A stretch of 64,000 nucleotides of DNA from Symsagittifera roscoffensis (GCF_963678635.1 NC_087066.1:43299682-43363681), one strand, 5' to 3'; positions 13,580-24,034 are shown, counted from the stretch's first letter. Program-made: numbers and translations. Notes: a model not told the origin generated them from the letters alone.

Positions 13580-13989
13580 TGATAGCACTTCAATTTAAAA
13601 GCAAAGGGGTGAGGGCTGTTGGCGTCACATTCAGATAGACACTTTTATTCTCCACTCTCTCTGCTGGTAGGGAGATAGACACTTATCGCACATAAGTGAA
13701 TGACATAGAGAGAAAAGTAAGAATATGATTTTTGAAGGCGGAAATTTTTAATCTAATTGATTGAGAAGAATTTCGTGGAACGAAATGAAAAATTAAAATT
13801 AAATAGTTTGGAAAAAAAAACTAAAAATTGGTGATGGATTTAATATGACATCAATTTAAGCCGATCTAGCTTTAAATTTAACTTGATTTGTTTTACAAGA
13901 CGAATAAGTTGGAAGACGGGAATTCAAAAAACTGTACTCAAGTCATCGTTCAAAATGTCTAAAAGTCAAACATCAGAAACAAGGATAGT

Positions 13990-14040
13990 CGAATGCCGTG
14001 CAAGCAGCACAGAAAATTCCGACCCCCAATATGAAAAAAA
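13990..14040 (+). repeat. End fragment of repeat family D
   Basis: AGGATAGTCGAATGCCGTGCAAGCAGCACAGAAAATTCCGAC matches, with changes, ends at 63121 (plus), 58280-58340 (minus) and 60565-60620 (minus). The shared core is a small hairpin, GTGCAAG-AGCAC, followed by AGAA-TTCCGA. Confidence 0.55.
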
Positions 14041-14352
14041 AAACTGAAAAAAAAAAATGGTTTTCAGTTCTGCGAAAATTTGCTAGGGGTGTTAATAAAA
14101 ATAAAATTAATTGGCATTTCTGCGATTCGCAGAGGATCTATGAAAAGCCTCGCAGCCTGTCTAAGCATAGTCAGTTTCTCTTATTTCCCCACATTCCAGA
14201 CTGAATTTTTTGTTGAGCGACGCTCTTTTTAAGCAACTCAAGGTCGTTTTTTTGCGACTAGAACTTTCATTTTTACGTTGTACCACTATTGCAGCCTAAA
14301 TTGGTCAGGCTGTGGTGGAACTGAAGCTGGAAGTCAAGTGAGATCTCGTCCT

Positions 14353-14691
14353 CAGAGAGGATCTAAGATTTTCTCGAGGAGGGCGGATTTTCAAAAATTT
14401 TCGAAAATTATGTCGACCTTTTTTTCAGGTCGAGACCAAATCCGACGTCTTCTTCCAAATCACTAAAAAGACCCTGTTTTGGTCAAGTTTTCTGCGCCGC
14501 AGGCTAAATGTTGAGGTTTTTAGGCACTTTTTGGATAATTTTGACCAAAAACTAGCGTTTTTTTGGTGCGGCTCCCCCCTCAAAGTTAGTATATATTGGC
14601 ACCAAAGGCACCTTTAGAAAATTTTTAGCGTCCGTCATCAAATATGAATATCTCATAATAGCACAAAGGGAGGACCCTTTGGGTCGGGAGG
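14353..14691 (+). mobile_element. hAT-like MITE, family A, running into the gap
   Basis: GGATCTAAGATTTTCTCGAGG opens the copy. The body follows in family order to TATATTGGCACCAAAGGCACC and GGACCCTTTGGGTCGGGAGG, where 200 N begin. Assembly probably failed inside this repeat. Confidence 0.75.
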
Positions 14692-14891
14692 NNNNNNNNN
14701 NNNNNNNNNNNNNNNNNNNNNNNNNNNNNNNNNNNNNNNNNNNNNNNNNNNNNNNNNNNNNNNNNNNNNNNNNNNNNNNNNNNNNNNNNNNNNNNNNNNN
14801 NNNNNNNNNNNNNNNNNNNNNNNNNNNNNNNNNNNNNNNNNNNNNNNNNNNNNNNNNNNNNNNNNNNNNNNNNNNNNNNNNNNNNNNNNNN
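14692..14891. other. Assembly gap (200 N)
   Basis: A run of exactly 200 N, probably a placeholder of unknown true length. It lies upstream of the netrin exons and may hide N-terminal laminin-N exons. Confidence 0.99.
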
Positions 14892-16400
14892 GTCACAGAA
14901 AACCAGTGCAACTGCGCGTTTTTTTTTTGCAGCTTATACTTCATTTGACTGAAAGATACTCGCATTAATATTTTTTTCTTATATACCTGTAGTAGAAAAT
15001 AATTATTAGCACATGAGCCTGTTCTGTGCTGGCAATTGTCTTGAGGGCGAGTTTTGAACAAACAAACTGCCGGTTGATTTTAGGCAAAGATTGCGGAAAC
15101 ACCTTTCCATTATTATTTACAGCCTCCAACCAGTTTTCAGCCTCCAGGGTAAGCAAAGTATGCAAATTATCCCAATTTTGAAGTGCATTATGAAAATAGA
15201 AGCGCCAAGGGAGTGCAGTGCGTATTTTTGCAACAAGAATTCAGTTTTGATCTTTCGTAAACTGTTTTTGATCGTCTTTTTGCTCCTGTAGTCAGGATAT
15301 TAAAAGTGCTCTTGCCAAGTGCAAATAGACTCAAAAAGAATCAACTATTTCTTTATTCCAATTCACTCCCTATTTGCAATGGCTAAAAACTAATGTTGCC
15401 TCTCGTTTGTGGGCAACTTTTTATTTTTTAGAACGACTTATGCAGATTAGATAAATGACCATTGAAACTGTAACTCATATTGAAACTAGCTCAAAAACTC
15501 AGGTTAGAAAAGTATTTTTAATTTTTATCGAACAAAAACGCACCATTCATTTGTTGTAACTTTCTTACGATCGTCAAACTTGATTATGTTTTTTTTTTGT
15601 TTTTTTTTTTGGTATCAAATTAGAACGTAATTATGTCTTGTTACTACTGCACTTTATTTATTTTCAGAACGACTTGTGCAGATTAGATTATACTTGAAAA
15701 ACCAAATTGCAACCCATAATGAAACTAGTTCAAAAAGTTCAGATAAGAAAAAATAGTTTTTATTTTCATTGAACAAAAACGCACCAGTCATTTTGAATTT
15801 TTTACGATAGTTAAAATTTGTATCACGTTTTGTTTTTGTTTTTGTTATCAAAGTAAAAGGTAATTGTGTAGTTTTACTACTGCACTTTGCTTTTTACTGT
15901 GTAGAAATATTTTATAATCATAATCAAATGAAAGCAAGACTGACAATCATTCAGGTCACTCTGAATCTTTCAGGTCTTTTTTTTAATCAATAGGTTGACA
16001 AGAGCTTTCAGGGGACATTCGTATAGAAGGCTCATATGATTGACGTTTTCTCTGATGGATAAGGAGGAAACCTTATCTTTTTCAAATCTACTCTCTGACG
16101 AATTTTTAATTCTTAGGGGAAATGTTGTTCCTGAAATGTTGTTCCATTCATAGTTTGTTGAACATGTAAGACATTGGAGACGGTCACTGATCTAACTGAA
16201 ATGCCATCACCCTCATATTTCAGCCTCATTATCACTGGTTCCCATCATCTGATGAAAATCTTCAATTTTTCCTCAATCTGCAGTTCAATTTTCTGACAAC
16301 CTCTTTTCATTTAATTTTCTCAATTATCTTCAGGATATATTAAATAATAGTCTGAAATAATTCCAGTTTTTGTTGTTCAATTGTAGTGACGCTTTTTCTT
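14892..16400. other. Intergenic or intronic, no gene seen
   Basis: AT-rich. Contains a diverged direct repeat of about 250 bp (around 15410-15660 and 15660-15900; shared words include ACTTATGCAGATTAGAT, GAACAAAAACGCACCA, TACTACTGCACTTT). A 26-base plus-strand segment at 15123-15148 has AG before it and GTAAGC after it, but no partner exon was found. Confidence 0.5.
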
Positions 16401-16405
16401 ATGTT

Positions 16406-16729
16406 TGTAAAAGTATTATGGTTTGTTTATTTAACCTCTGATCTTAACTTACCATCGACCTTTAAGTTGTTAATTTATATACCTGCCAAAAGCGCAACGG
16501 CTTTTGGTAGACTCTGAATTGGACACTATCTTTTATGATACGTAACAAATCAATCGCAACCAATTCAATCTTTTAAACCTCTCTTAACTTAGATAGAATC
16601 CCCCGTCTTTTATTTAGTCTTAAATAAAAGCCTACAATTTTAGTAGGAATCTTAATCATCCACAGTCTTAATCTATTCTTAGTTTAAGTCACTCTTTTAC
16701 AACACGAGTGGTATCCTAATTTTTTAACA
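16406..16729 (+). repeat. 5' LTR of the Ty3/gypsy element
   Basis: 324 bp, starting TGTAAAAGTATTATGG and ending TTTTTTAACA. It has the TG...CA termini typical of LTRs and matches 23712-24034 at all but two sites. TTTTATTTAGTCTTAAATAAAAG in its second half is a partly palindromic stretch that may hold the polyadenylation signal. Confidence 0.97.
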
Positions 16730-16740
16730 TGGCGCAGTCG
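16730..16740 (+). promoter_or_regulatory. tRNA primer-binding site
   Basis: TGGCGCAGTCG begins at the base after the 5' LTR. TGGCGCAGTCG-type sites, complementary to the CCA end of a serine tRNA, are known from gypsy-group elements such as 17.6. No tRNA from this organism was available for comparison. Confidence 0.8.
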
Positions 16741-16912
16741 AATGAATCAAACCTACGCGGACTAGAGTTTTTTTTGGAACAACTCATCATACGAAAATCA
16801 ACATGACTGGGAAAGGTGGGCGGAAAAATTCAACTGACAATTATTGCGAAAGACTCCGTAGACATCGAAGATGTAATTAACCCACCGATTAAGAGATGAA
16901 CTAATCTACCCT

Positions 16913-17137
16913 ATGGCAGAACCACTGGACCCCAGCCGAGGATCAGACCCGTCGGGCCGAAAAAAGAGGAACGTCATAGAGTAGCAGTACAAAATTACAA
17001 CGAAGAATTAAAAAGGAGGAAGGGCGGAAGATAACGCAAAATTCAACGGACTTCAAATAGGAGATATTGACAAGAAGCTCAAATCACAGCTATTCCTAGC
17101 ACTCGGGGAAAGAAGGACAGAAATGCTTTTCTCATAA
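16913..17137 (+). pseudogene. Disrupted 5' portion of gag
   Basis: An ATG at 16913 (MAEPLDPS...) opens a frame that ends at a TAG near 16981. The coding signal continues in another frame, then returns to the first frame near 17025 and runs into a TAA at 17135-17137. The two frame changes compensate each other, and both lie at A- or purine-rich runs. After the TAA, the same frame stays open to the end of pol. This is therefore the N-terminal Gag region, broken by two small indels and one nonsense codon. Assembly error at homopolymers could explain the indels but less easily the stop. Confidence 0.7.
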
Positions 17138-20100
17138 AAATCCTGGAAAAAAATTCTGGATATCAATTTCGCAGAATTTTGGGGAACTATTAAAAACGAC
17201 TTTCACGATCCACTACACAACCTAACATACGAAAGATTTAAATTTTTTGGCCGAAGACAGAAAGAACATGAGTCCTTAGAAAAATTCCATGAAATTCTTT
17301 CAGAACTAGCAAAAAATTGTAAACTGGGGGAACTCGAGTCAGAACTAGTAAGAGACATTTTCATAACCCAACATGAGAAATGTCGAGATCCAAAGAAACT
17401 ATGCATTGAATACTTGACCCCCAGAAACGTACTATCTTATGTATTAGTTCACGAAAAAGGTACTAAAATTCATCAACAGTATCTAAAATTCCCAACTTAC
17501 AACCCAGGACCAAGATCACAATACGTGAAGAACGAACCAACATTAAACATAGTCGAAAATAACAAGTGCCGTAATTGCGGTCAGCAATTCAAAAAAGGAC
17601 ACCTATCCACATGCCCGGCTAGAGATAGAAACTGCAATACGTGCGGACGGAAAGGACATTTTGCTAAACACTGTAGGAGTTCAGCAAAAACTCAAACTAA
17701 CATCGTCGATCAGAATCGGGTACCCCAAGAAAACGAAAATATCCGGGCCAACCCGCAGGAAAATCCCGAATTTGAGGTTAACCTAGACGACTTCTTAGTT
17801 CTATCCATCGACACAGATAACCAAATAAATGCCGTAGAAGACAAAATAGAGCGCGGAGTGAGAACAGTATTCAATCACGAAGGATTAGAATTGAAAAAGA
17901 CACTAAAAAAAGCTCTGGGAAAATTCAACCCCTACTATACCGAGATCCAAATTGACTCTGCAAGCCCAGTTTCCTTCATGAAAAAAGACCTACTACACGA
18001 ACTGAAGATACGAGACAGATTTGTAAAGCTAGAACCTGTGGACGAGATAACAAAGAAAGCATACCAGGGTTTCGGGAGTACGATCAATATTATTGGAAAA
18101 GTTCGAGTGAAAATCCAATCGAAAGGATGGGAGGCTAATGATCAAAAACTTTTTATCACAGAAGGGGCTGAAAGAAACCTACTAGGAAATGACATCCTAC
18201 CAAATTTGGGTATTGTAGTATTTCAAAAACAACCTCCACCCAACGGGTCAAAGTCACGGGAAAACCAGAAAGTACCACCCATCGGGACAAATGTCAATCA
18301 AATAAAATTCGCATCCGACATCCAACAGGATCAAAACCAAGAGACATCATCCCAACGTGAGTTTAAATTATACATATCAAAGCACTTTCCAGACCTTATA
18401 AAAAGAACTGGTAGATCAAAAAACTACGTAGTTAATACTTATTTTAACGAGCCGATAAAACCGATACAGGTGAAAGGGAAACGTATCCCAATCCATCTTC
18501 TCCCCAAAGTCAAACTATGCATCGACCAATTATTAAGTGACGGACACATTGAAAAACTATCTAGATGCTCTGAAGATTGTTTTATTTCCCCTATCGTGAT
18601 TACAGCAAAAAGGGATGGATCAATAAAACTAGCGTTGAACTCAAAACTACTAAACAAACAAATATTTCGCAATAGATATCAAATGCCGAATCTATTCGAA
18701 CTAATTGACAACGTTGCAGTCACTATTAGCGGCCACGATCAAAGAAACATCTGGTTTTCGTCGATAGATCTAAAATACGCCTACAGCCAAATTCCGCTTT
18801 CGAAAAAGGCAAGTAATCAGTGTAATTTTAACATTGTGGGGGGAGAAGTAACGGGTTCATACCGTTTTAAAACCGGATTCTATGGACTAGGCGATATGCC
18901 CAATGAATTTCAACGTATAATGGACCGTTTGACGGAAAAACTACCAAATACTCATTGTTATCTTGACGACATCCTAATCGCCACCGTAGGTAGCGAGGAA
19001 GAACATAAAAAGCTAGTCATTAATGTGTTAAAAACGCTAGATGACGAGGGACTAGCCATAAAATGGGAAAAATGCACGTTTTTAACTCATAACATAGAAT
19101 GGTTGGAATTTAGAATCGACGCAAAAGGGACGACACCATTAATACATAAATCTGACGCAATCAGAAACCTAAAGGAACCAAACTGTATTAAAGACATCAG
19201 ATCCTTAATGGGATCGATTAACCAATTTAATAAGTTCATACCAAACCTAGCGTCCCTATCAACACCCTTCAGAGAACTTATGCAAAAGAATAAACCATTT
19301 AAGTGGTCCACAGTACATACGGAAGCGTTTGAAAAAATCAAGAACGAAATTTGTAATACGGTGATGAACCACCATTTCGATGTAAAACTGAACACTCGGG
19401 TGAAATGCGACGCCTCACATTTAGGATTGGGCGCGTCAATCGAACAAGACCATTGGGGAAATTGGAAGACCGTAGCGTTCGCTAGCAGATTTTTGAATAT
19501 CGCCGAATTAAAATACAGCACTAACGAACTCGAATTACTGGGATTAGTCTGGGCACTAGATCATTTCAAAAATTATCTACTGGGTAAACAATTCTCAATT
19601 TTAACAGATCACAAAGCCTTAATAGGAGCACTGAAAGACGATAAATACACTAAAACGGCCCAATCACGCCTCACCCGTTGGGCGGATAAACTATTACCGT
19701 TCGACTTTACCGTAGAACATTTACCCGGTAAAGATATGGGATTTGTCGATTATATATCCCGACACCCATCGGGTGAACCCGTACCAGTTTCTCTGGATGA
19801 CGAGAAGTTCGTTATCGCTTCAGTAAACCAGATTAGTACACTCCTAGGCTTTGATCACCTTATGCCAAAAAATTCGTGGGCGCAAATAAGAAATAAATTT
19901 TCTCAACATTTCTTAGCACATGACGTCACTTCTTGCAATGCGATTAGCCAGTCAACAGATCATATGACCAGTCAAGAAATAGAACGTGAGAAACGAATTG
20001 CTAATGCCGCTGAAACTTTCCAAGCGATATCTAACCATTCCAACATTTCAGTGTGTCAAAATTCTCACTCGCGTACAGAACTGTGTGACTCATCTTGCAA

Positions 20101-22981
20101 AACTAACGACTTTTTTACGAATTTTAAAATCCTGAAAGAAATGGCAGAACAAATTGAATTTAACCAACAAAAAGAACTTACTACTAAAGAAAACACGGAC
20201 GTTTTAACACCAAATACTAGTAACCCGTCGGACAAACCCGAGAATAGATCACCTAGCAAAAAGAAAACAGTTAACTTATTCCCTTTCTCTTGGCCGGAAA
20301 TATTTGACTCTAAATTTATGTCCCTCTTATCGAAACAAGATCTAATTCTGAAAAAGATAATCAAGGCAATCGAGGAAGACCGAAAACAGGATATCCTACA
20401 ACTGGGAAACTATTATAAGTCATATTTGAATAACTTACATGTCAGTGGAGGATGCCTCTATTTGGACAACCGTTTAGTAATCCCAGCATGCCTAAGATCG
20501 ACTATGCTGAACAGACTACACGAAGCCCACCCCGGCCAGTTCGCAATGAAAAGCCTGGCAACGCAATACATCTGGTGGCCGAAAATTTACCGTGAAATCC
20601 AAGTCCACGGCGAAAATTGTATAGAGTGCGTGAAAGCAGGTAAAAATTTGAAACCTCTTATAAAACACAATACCCTAGGGGAACTCCCAATGGTCGAAGA
20701 ACCAAACCAAGAAATGGAATTAGATTTCGCTGGTCCGTTACCTTTAGTATGGGGAACAAAAAAATACATATTGGTGTGTGTAGACAGATTTTCAAAATTC
20801 CCATCAGCTCAAATAACATCCAGTACATCGGCAAAATCTATTATAAACTTCCTTAGTAAATACATTGCTTTACACGGGATACCTAGAACAATTAGAACAG
20901 ATCAAGGATCTGGTTTCATCTCCAAGGAAGTTAGAGAATTCTGCCACGATCACAACATAAAGGTGATATTTAGCCCAGTGGGTGATCATAGAGCTACGGG
21001 ATTAGTGGAACGCCTAATCAGGACCATTAAGGAACGACTCCTGGTTATGGCACAAGAACGTCCAAAACCTTCACTAGAATCTGCACTCCTGAAAATAATA
21101 AAATGCTTAAGAACAGTAACTCAACAGTCGCTTAACTGCTCTCCGTTCGAAGCACATTTCGGTAGATCCCCAAACACTATCTGGCATAATTTGGTCAAAT
21201 CACCCTCTTCGAATAACCTTGATTGGAACAAAACTTTGTTATGTATAGATAAAGGCAAAAAACTAATGAGCCGAGAGCGAAGACATGACTGGGATGCCCC
21301 TGACGACATAGAAGATGGAGATGTCGATGAAAACTCATCATCCTCGGAGGATATCTCAAATGCCGTGAGATATGTACCAACAAGTGCTGGATCCCCAGTA
21401 AAAGTCCTCTCCCGGTCAGAAAAAAGAGATGCCTTGGGCATAAAGGACTCAATTCTGAACAACCCGTCGGGTAAGACCATTGTTTATCGAAAAATCCAAG
21501 ATAGAATGAAAAATGAACCATACTATAGAGTACTTAAGGACGAAATCGTAAGGGAATCAGATCACACTGTGACTCTAAAAAATGGTAAAATAATACGTAA
21601 ATCTGATTTAGTCATTAAAAGACAGTGCACCCAGAAGAAACCAAGTCCGAGAAAACGAGACCAATTAGTTAGATTTTATGCGACTAAAGGATTGAGGAAA
21701 ACTGCTAAACCTCCAAGAAATATCGGATTTAAAAGCTCAAAAACTACCCAAAAGAAACGAAATCTTCAGTGGAAATTTGAAGAGCTTGACATTGCGAGGC
21801 GAAACGCGGCCATGAACAGTTCTAGGGAAACTCTTCTTAGAGAAGAAGAAGAACAGAGAAAGAGACTGAGAACACCGATTGGCCTCGAGAGCGACCAAGA
21901 ACCAAGCCCGTCGGGCAAACCCGAACTTCTTAAAAGTTACCTAAATGAACCCGGAGTGACGATCGAACCACATGAAGAGATGTCAGACGATAATGCTAGT
22001 GACTTAATGACACTAAGAGACCTCAAGGAGAAAACACTACTCGAAACTACGAAACGAGACGAACACCTAATGTCCGACCGAACAGATCCTAAGCTAGAAT
22101 CATCAGACCACGCCGACCAGAAGGTCGAGTTAGATGAGATTCCTTTGATCAACTTGGATTCCGGTGACAATGAAAGAGACTCTCAAGCGACCCCACAGCT
22201 GATTCTCTTAGACACTAGGGAGGAGGGTAATGAAGCGACCCAAGAAATGCCGGTACCTTCAGAGAATCCCGGAGGAAAGTTCCCTAAATATACTGGAGAA
22301 CAAACCACCATGGCGGAGATGGGACCGAAACAAATACTATCTGACCGCACTACGAAGTCACAGAAATTGTCCGGTACTGCTAAAAGGAAAGCGTCATCCC
22401 CAATGAAATCACCACCCTCGAAAAAACTATCAGAAATTTTTACACGCCAAAACACGAGACCTATGCGAACTAGGCAGCCTCCCAAGATGCTAGGTGAGAG
22501 AGTATTTACCAGTATAGTCGATCTAACTGAGGAAGACCGCGATGTCCCAGAATTCGGTTCACCTAATTTAGTCTCAGTATGTTCAACGTTGGAAGCAACT
22601 ACGGTAGAAATGGAAAGCCATCATGTCGACCTAGTAGACCTGACAACATTAACACCACCTTCATCATCACGCCCTACCATAGTTCACTTGCGGGAAGATA
22701 TCGACGCGTACTCAAGTGACCCAAAGCCCTCAAAAACAGACGATCAAAAGAGCCCAGACAAGAATGTCAAATTTAGCCCTGATGTTTGTTCCACGCGATT
22801 TAACCCATTGGGCCTATCTAATGAAATTTCAACTCCTACATTTATACCCATCGTATCTGACCCAGACTGGCTGAACACCTCCTCTATCATCTCGGCGATA
22901 GAACTCCTTGGACGGCCAATGACGCTGGAGGAGCTAAGAAGATGGACTATAAATAAAGCAGCAAATCGGGAATCTGATTAG
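17138..22981 (+). CDS. Gag-Pol polyprotein of the Ty3/gypsy element
   Basis: An open frame of about 1,947 codons with no clear start of its own; it continues the broken gag in the same frame. Counting residues from 17414: two zinc knuckles (about 52-87; CRNC...HLSTC and CNTCGRKGHFAKHC), an aspartic protease with DSAS at 181, reverse transcriptase with YLDD at 516-519, RNase H starting at KCDAS (about 664), and an integrase with an N-terminal HHCC zinc motif and catalytic D1104, D1163 and E1199 (D-58-D-35-E). A basic C-terminal integrase domain ends near 1405. About 450 further charged residues rich in Lys, Glu, Ser and Pro have no recognised domain and no membrane segment. Gag and Pol share one frame, with no slippage site needed. 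All visible catalytic residues are present. Confidence 0.95.
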   Translation, partial: KSWKKILDINFAEFWGTIKNDFHDPLHNLTYERFKFFGRRQKEHESLEKFHEILSELAKNCKLGELESELVRDIFITQHEKCRDPKKLCIEYLTPRNVLSYVLVHEKGTKIHQQYLKFPTYNPGPRSQYVKNEPTLNIVENNKCRNCGQQFKKGHLSTCPARDRNCNTCGRKGHFAKHCRSSAKTQTNIVDQNRVPQENENIRANPQENPEFEVNLDDFLVLSIDTDNQINAVEDKIERGVRTVFNHEGLELKKTLKKALGKFNPYYTEIQIDSASPVSFMKKDLLHELKIRDRFVKLEPVDEITKKAYQGFGSTINIIGKVRVKIQSKGWEANDQKLFITEGAERNLLGNDILPNLGIVVFQKQPPPNGSKSRENQKVPPIGTNVNQIKFASDIQQDQNQETSSQREFKLYISKHFPDLIKRTGRSKNYVVNTYFNEPIKPIQVKGKRIPIHLLPKVKLCIDQLLSDGHIEKLSRCSEDCFISPIVITAKRDGSIKLALNSKLLNKQIFRNRYQMPNLFELIDNVAVTISGHDQRNIWFSSIDLKYAYSQIPLSKKASNQCNFNIVGGEVTGSYRFKTGFYGLGDMPNEFQRIMDRLTEKLPNTHCYLDDILIATVGSEEEHKKLVINVLKTLDDEGLAIKWEKCTFLTHNIEWLEFRIDAKGTTPLIHKSDAIRNLKEPNCIKDIRSLMGSINQFNKFIPNLASLSTPFRELMQKNKPFKWSTVHTEAFEKIKNEICNTVMNHHFDVKLNTRVKCDASHLGLGASIEQDHWGNWKTVAFASRFLNIAELKYSTNELELLGLVWALDHFKNYLLGKQFSILTDHKALIGALKDDKYTKTAQSRLTRWADKLLPFDFTVEHLPGKDMGFVDYISRHPSGEPVPVSLDDEKFVIASVNQISTLLGFDHLMPKNSWAQIRNKFSQHFLAHDVTSCNAISQSTDHMTSQEIEREKRIANAAETFQAISNHSNISVCQNSHSRTELCDSSCKTNDFFTNFKILKEMAEQIEFNQQKELTTKENTDVLTPNTSNPSDKPENRSPSKKKTVNLFPFSWPEIFDSKFMSLLSKQDLILKKIIKAIEEDRKQDILQLGNYYKSYLNNLHVSGGCLYLDNRLVIPACLRSTMLNRLHEAHPGQFAMKSLATQYIWWPKIYREIQVHGENCIECVKAGKNLKPLIKHNTLGELPMVEEPNQEMELDFAGPLPLVWGTKKYILVCVDRFSKFPSAQITSSTSAKSIINFLSKYIALHGIPRTIRTDQGSGFISKEVREFCHDHNIKVIFSPVGDHRATGLVERLIRTIKERLLVMAQERPKPSLESALLKIIKCLRTVTQQSLNCSPFEAHFGRSPNTIWHNLVKSPSSNNLDWNKTLLCIDKGKKLMSRERRHDWDAPDDIEDGDVDENSSSSEDISNAVRYVPTSAGSPVKVLSRSEKRDALGIKDSILNNPSGKTIVYRKIQDRMKNEPYYRVLKDEIVRESDHTVTLKNGKIIRKSDLVIKRQCTQKKPSPRKRDQLVRFYATKGLRKTAKPPRNIGFKSSKTTQKKRNLQWKFEELDIARRNAAMNSSRETLLREEEEQRKRLRTPIGLESDQEPSPSGKPELLKSYLNEPGVTIEPHEEMSDDNASDLMTLRDLKEKTLLETTKRDEHLMSDRTDPKLESSDHADQKVELDEIPLINLDSGDNERDSQATPQLILLDTREEGNEATQEMPVPSENPGGKFPKYTGEQTTMAEMGPKQILSDRTTKSQKLSGTAKRKASSPMKSPPSKKLSEIFTRQNTRPMRTRQPPKMLGERVFTSIVDLTEEDRDVPEFGSPNLVSVCSTLEATTVEMESHHVDLVDLTTLTPPSSSRPTIVHLREDIDAYSSDPKPSKTDDQKSPDKNVKFSPDVCSTRFNPLGLSNEISTPTFIPIVSDPDWLNTSSIISAIELLGRPMTLEELRRWTINKAANRESD

Positions 22982-23711
22982 ACGCAGGAGCTCGAAAACA
23001 GATGTCATCAAAAACATTCTTGACCTATCAAAACTCCATCGTAAAACTTCTAGCACCTATATGTTCTGTTTATTGTTTATCGCCTAACATCCCAGGATCC
23101 TAGGGTCATACAAACCTCCAGTGCTGTTATTTTAAGTTATTGTGATGATTGGTAACATTTATACCCTTGTTTTGGCCACAGAATTCTGCCGAATTCCATT
23201 ATAGTTCTGTTCACCCATGGGGCGCTACCATCGGATAACAATTAGATTTATTCATTTTGGTTCTACCCAGTATTCCGCTTAGTTTTACGACAACTCTCTG
23301 CATACCTTATGACTCTATTTACCCTGGTGCTATTTCAGTTTCTTGCTTGCCTATAGTCACCAGTGTATAGTTATTTCTTCCGACGAATACATATTATTCG
23401 ATCTAAGGTGCTTTGTTTTGGAATCTTGTTTTTGTTTGTTGAACTTGCCGTCCGGCCCGTCGGGTCCGATCACCGGTCTTCCCCGTACTGTACACCCACC
23501 CTTTCGACCTGATAACCGTGTAATTGTACTTAGTTTATGACACGCCTCTTGGGCCCTTTATCAAATCTGTGTTCTTACGAATCTAGATCCACTCTCGGGG
23601 GTCCTAGACAATGCGCCTACTGATTCATTCATCTTAGTGCTTAATCATTTTTGTTTTGTTCCCTTCTGGTGAGGCGAAAGGGATAGATTATAGATAAAAT
23701 TTCGCGGGGAA

Positions 23712-24034
23712 TGTAAAAGTATTATGGTTTGTTTATTTAACCTCTGATCTTAACTTACCATCGACCTTTAAGTTGTTAATTTATATACCTGCCAAAAGCG
23801 CAACGGCTTTTGGTAGACTCTGAATTGGACACTATCTTTTATGATACGTAACAAATCAATCGCAACCAATTCAATCTTTTAAACCTCTCTTAACTTAGAT
23901 AGAGTCCCCGTCTTTTATTTAGTCTTAAATAAAAGCCTACAATTTTAGTAGGAATCTTAATCATCCACAGTCTTAATCTATTCTTAGTTTAAGTCACTCT
24001 TTTACAACACGAGTGGTATCCTAATTTTTTAACA
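23712..24034 (+). repeat. 3' LTR of the Ty3/gypsy element
   Basis: 323 bp, same termini as the 5' copy, with one substitution (GATAGAGTC against GATAGAATC) and one C fewer. It is followed by the ATGTT target duplication. Between the stop codon (22981) and this LTR lie 730 bases of untranslated DNA with no recognised ORF. Confidence 0.97.

Larger units (their letters stand above)
16406..24034 (+). mobile_element. Ty3/gypsy LTR retrotransposon, nearly complete
   Basis: A 7.6-kb element bounded by two long terminal repeats (16406-16729 and 23712-24034), both starting TGTAAAAG and ending AACA. It is flanked by a 5-bp target duplication ATGTT (16401-16405 and 24035-24039). The LTRs differ by one A/G substitution and one C indel, so insertion was recent. 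A primer-binding site abuts the 5' LTR, and a purine-rich stretch GCGGGGAA (23704-23711) abuts the 3' LTR. The domain order (Gag knuckles, protease, reverse transcriptase, RNase H, integrase) is that of Metaviridae. It sits between the netrin and NCX genes and, if netrin's missing exons lie further upstream, could be inside a netrin intron. No envelope-like reading frame was seen. Confidence 0.96.

Noticed and set aside
14552-15061. ORFs crossing the 200-N gap
   Set aside because: They are open only because N gives no stop codons.
19087-22485. Minus-strand ORFs within the LTR element
   Set aside because: Antisense shadows of the polyprotein frame; no start context or known domain.
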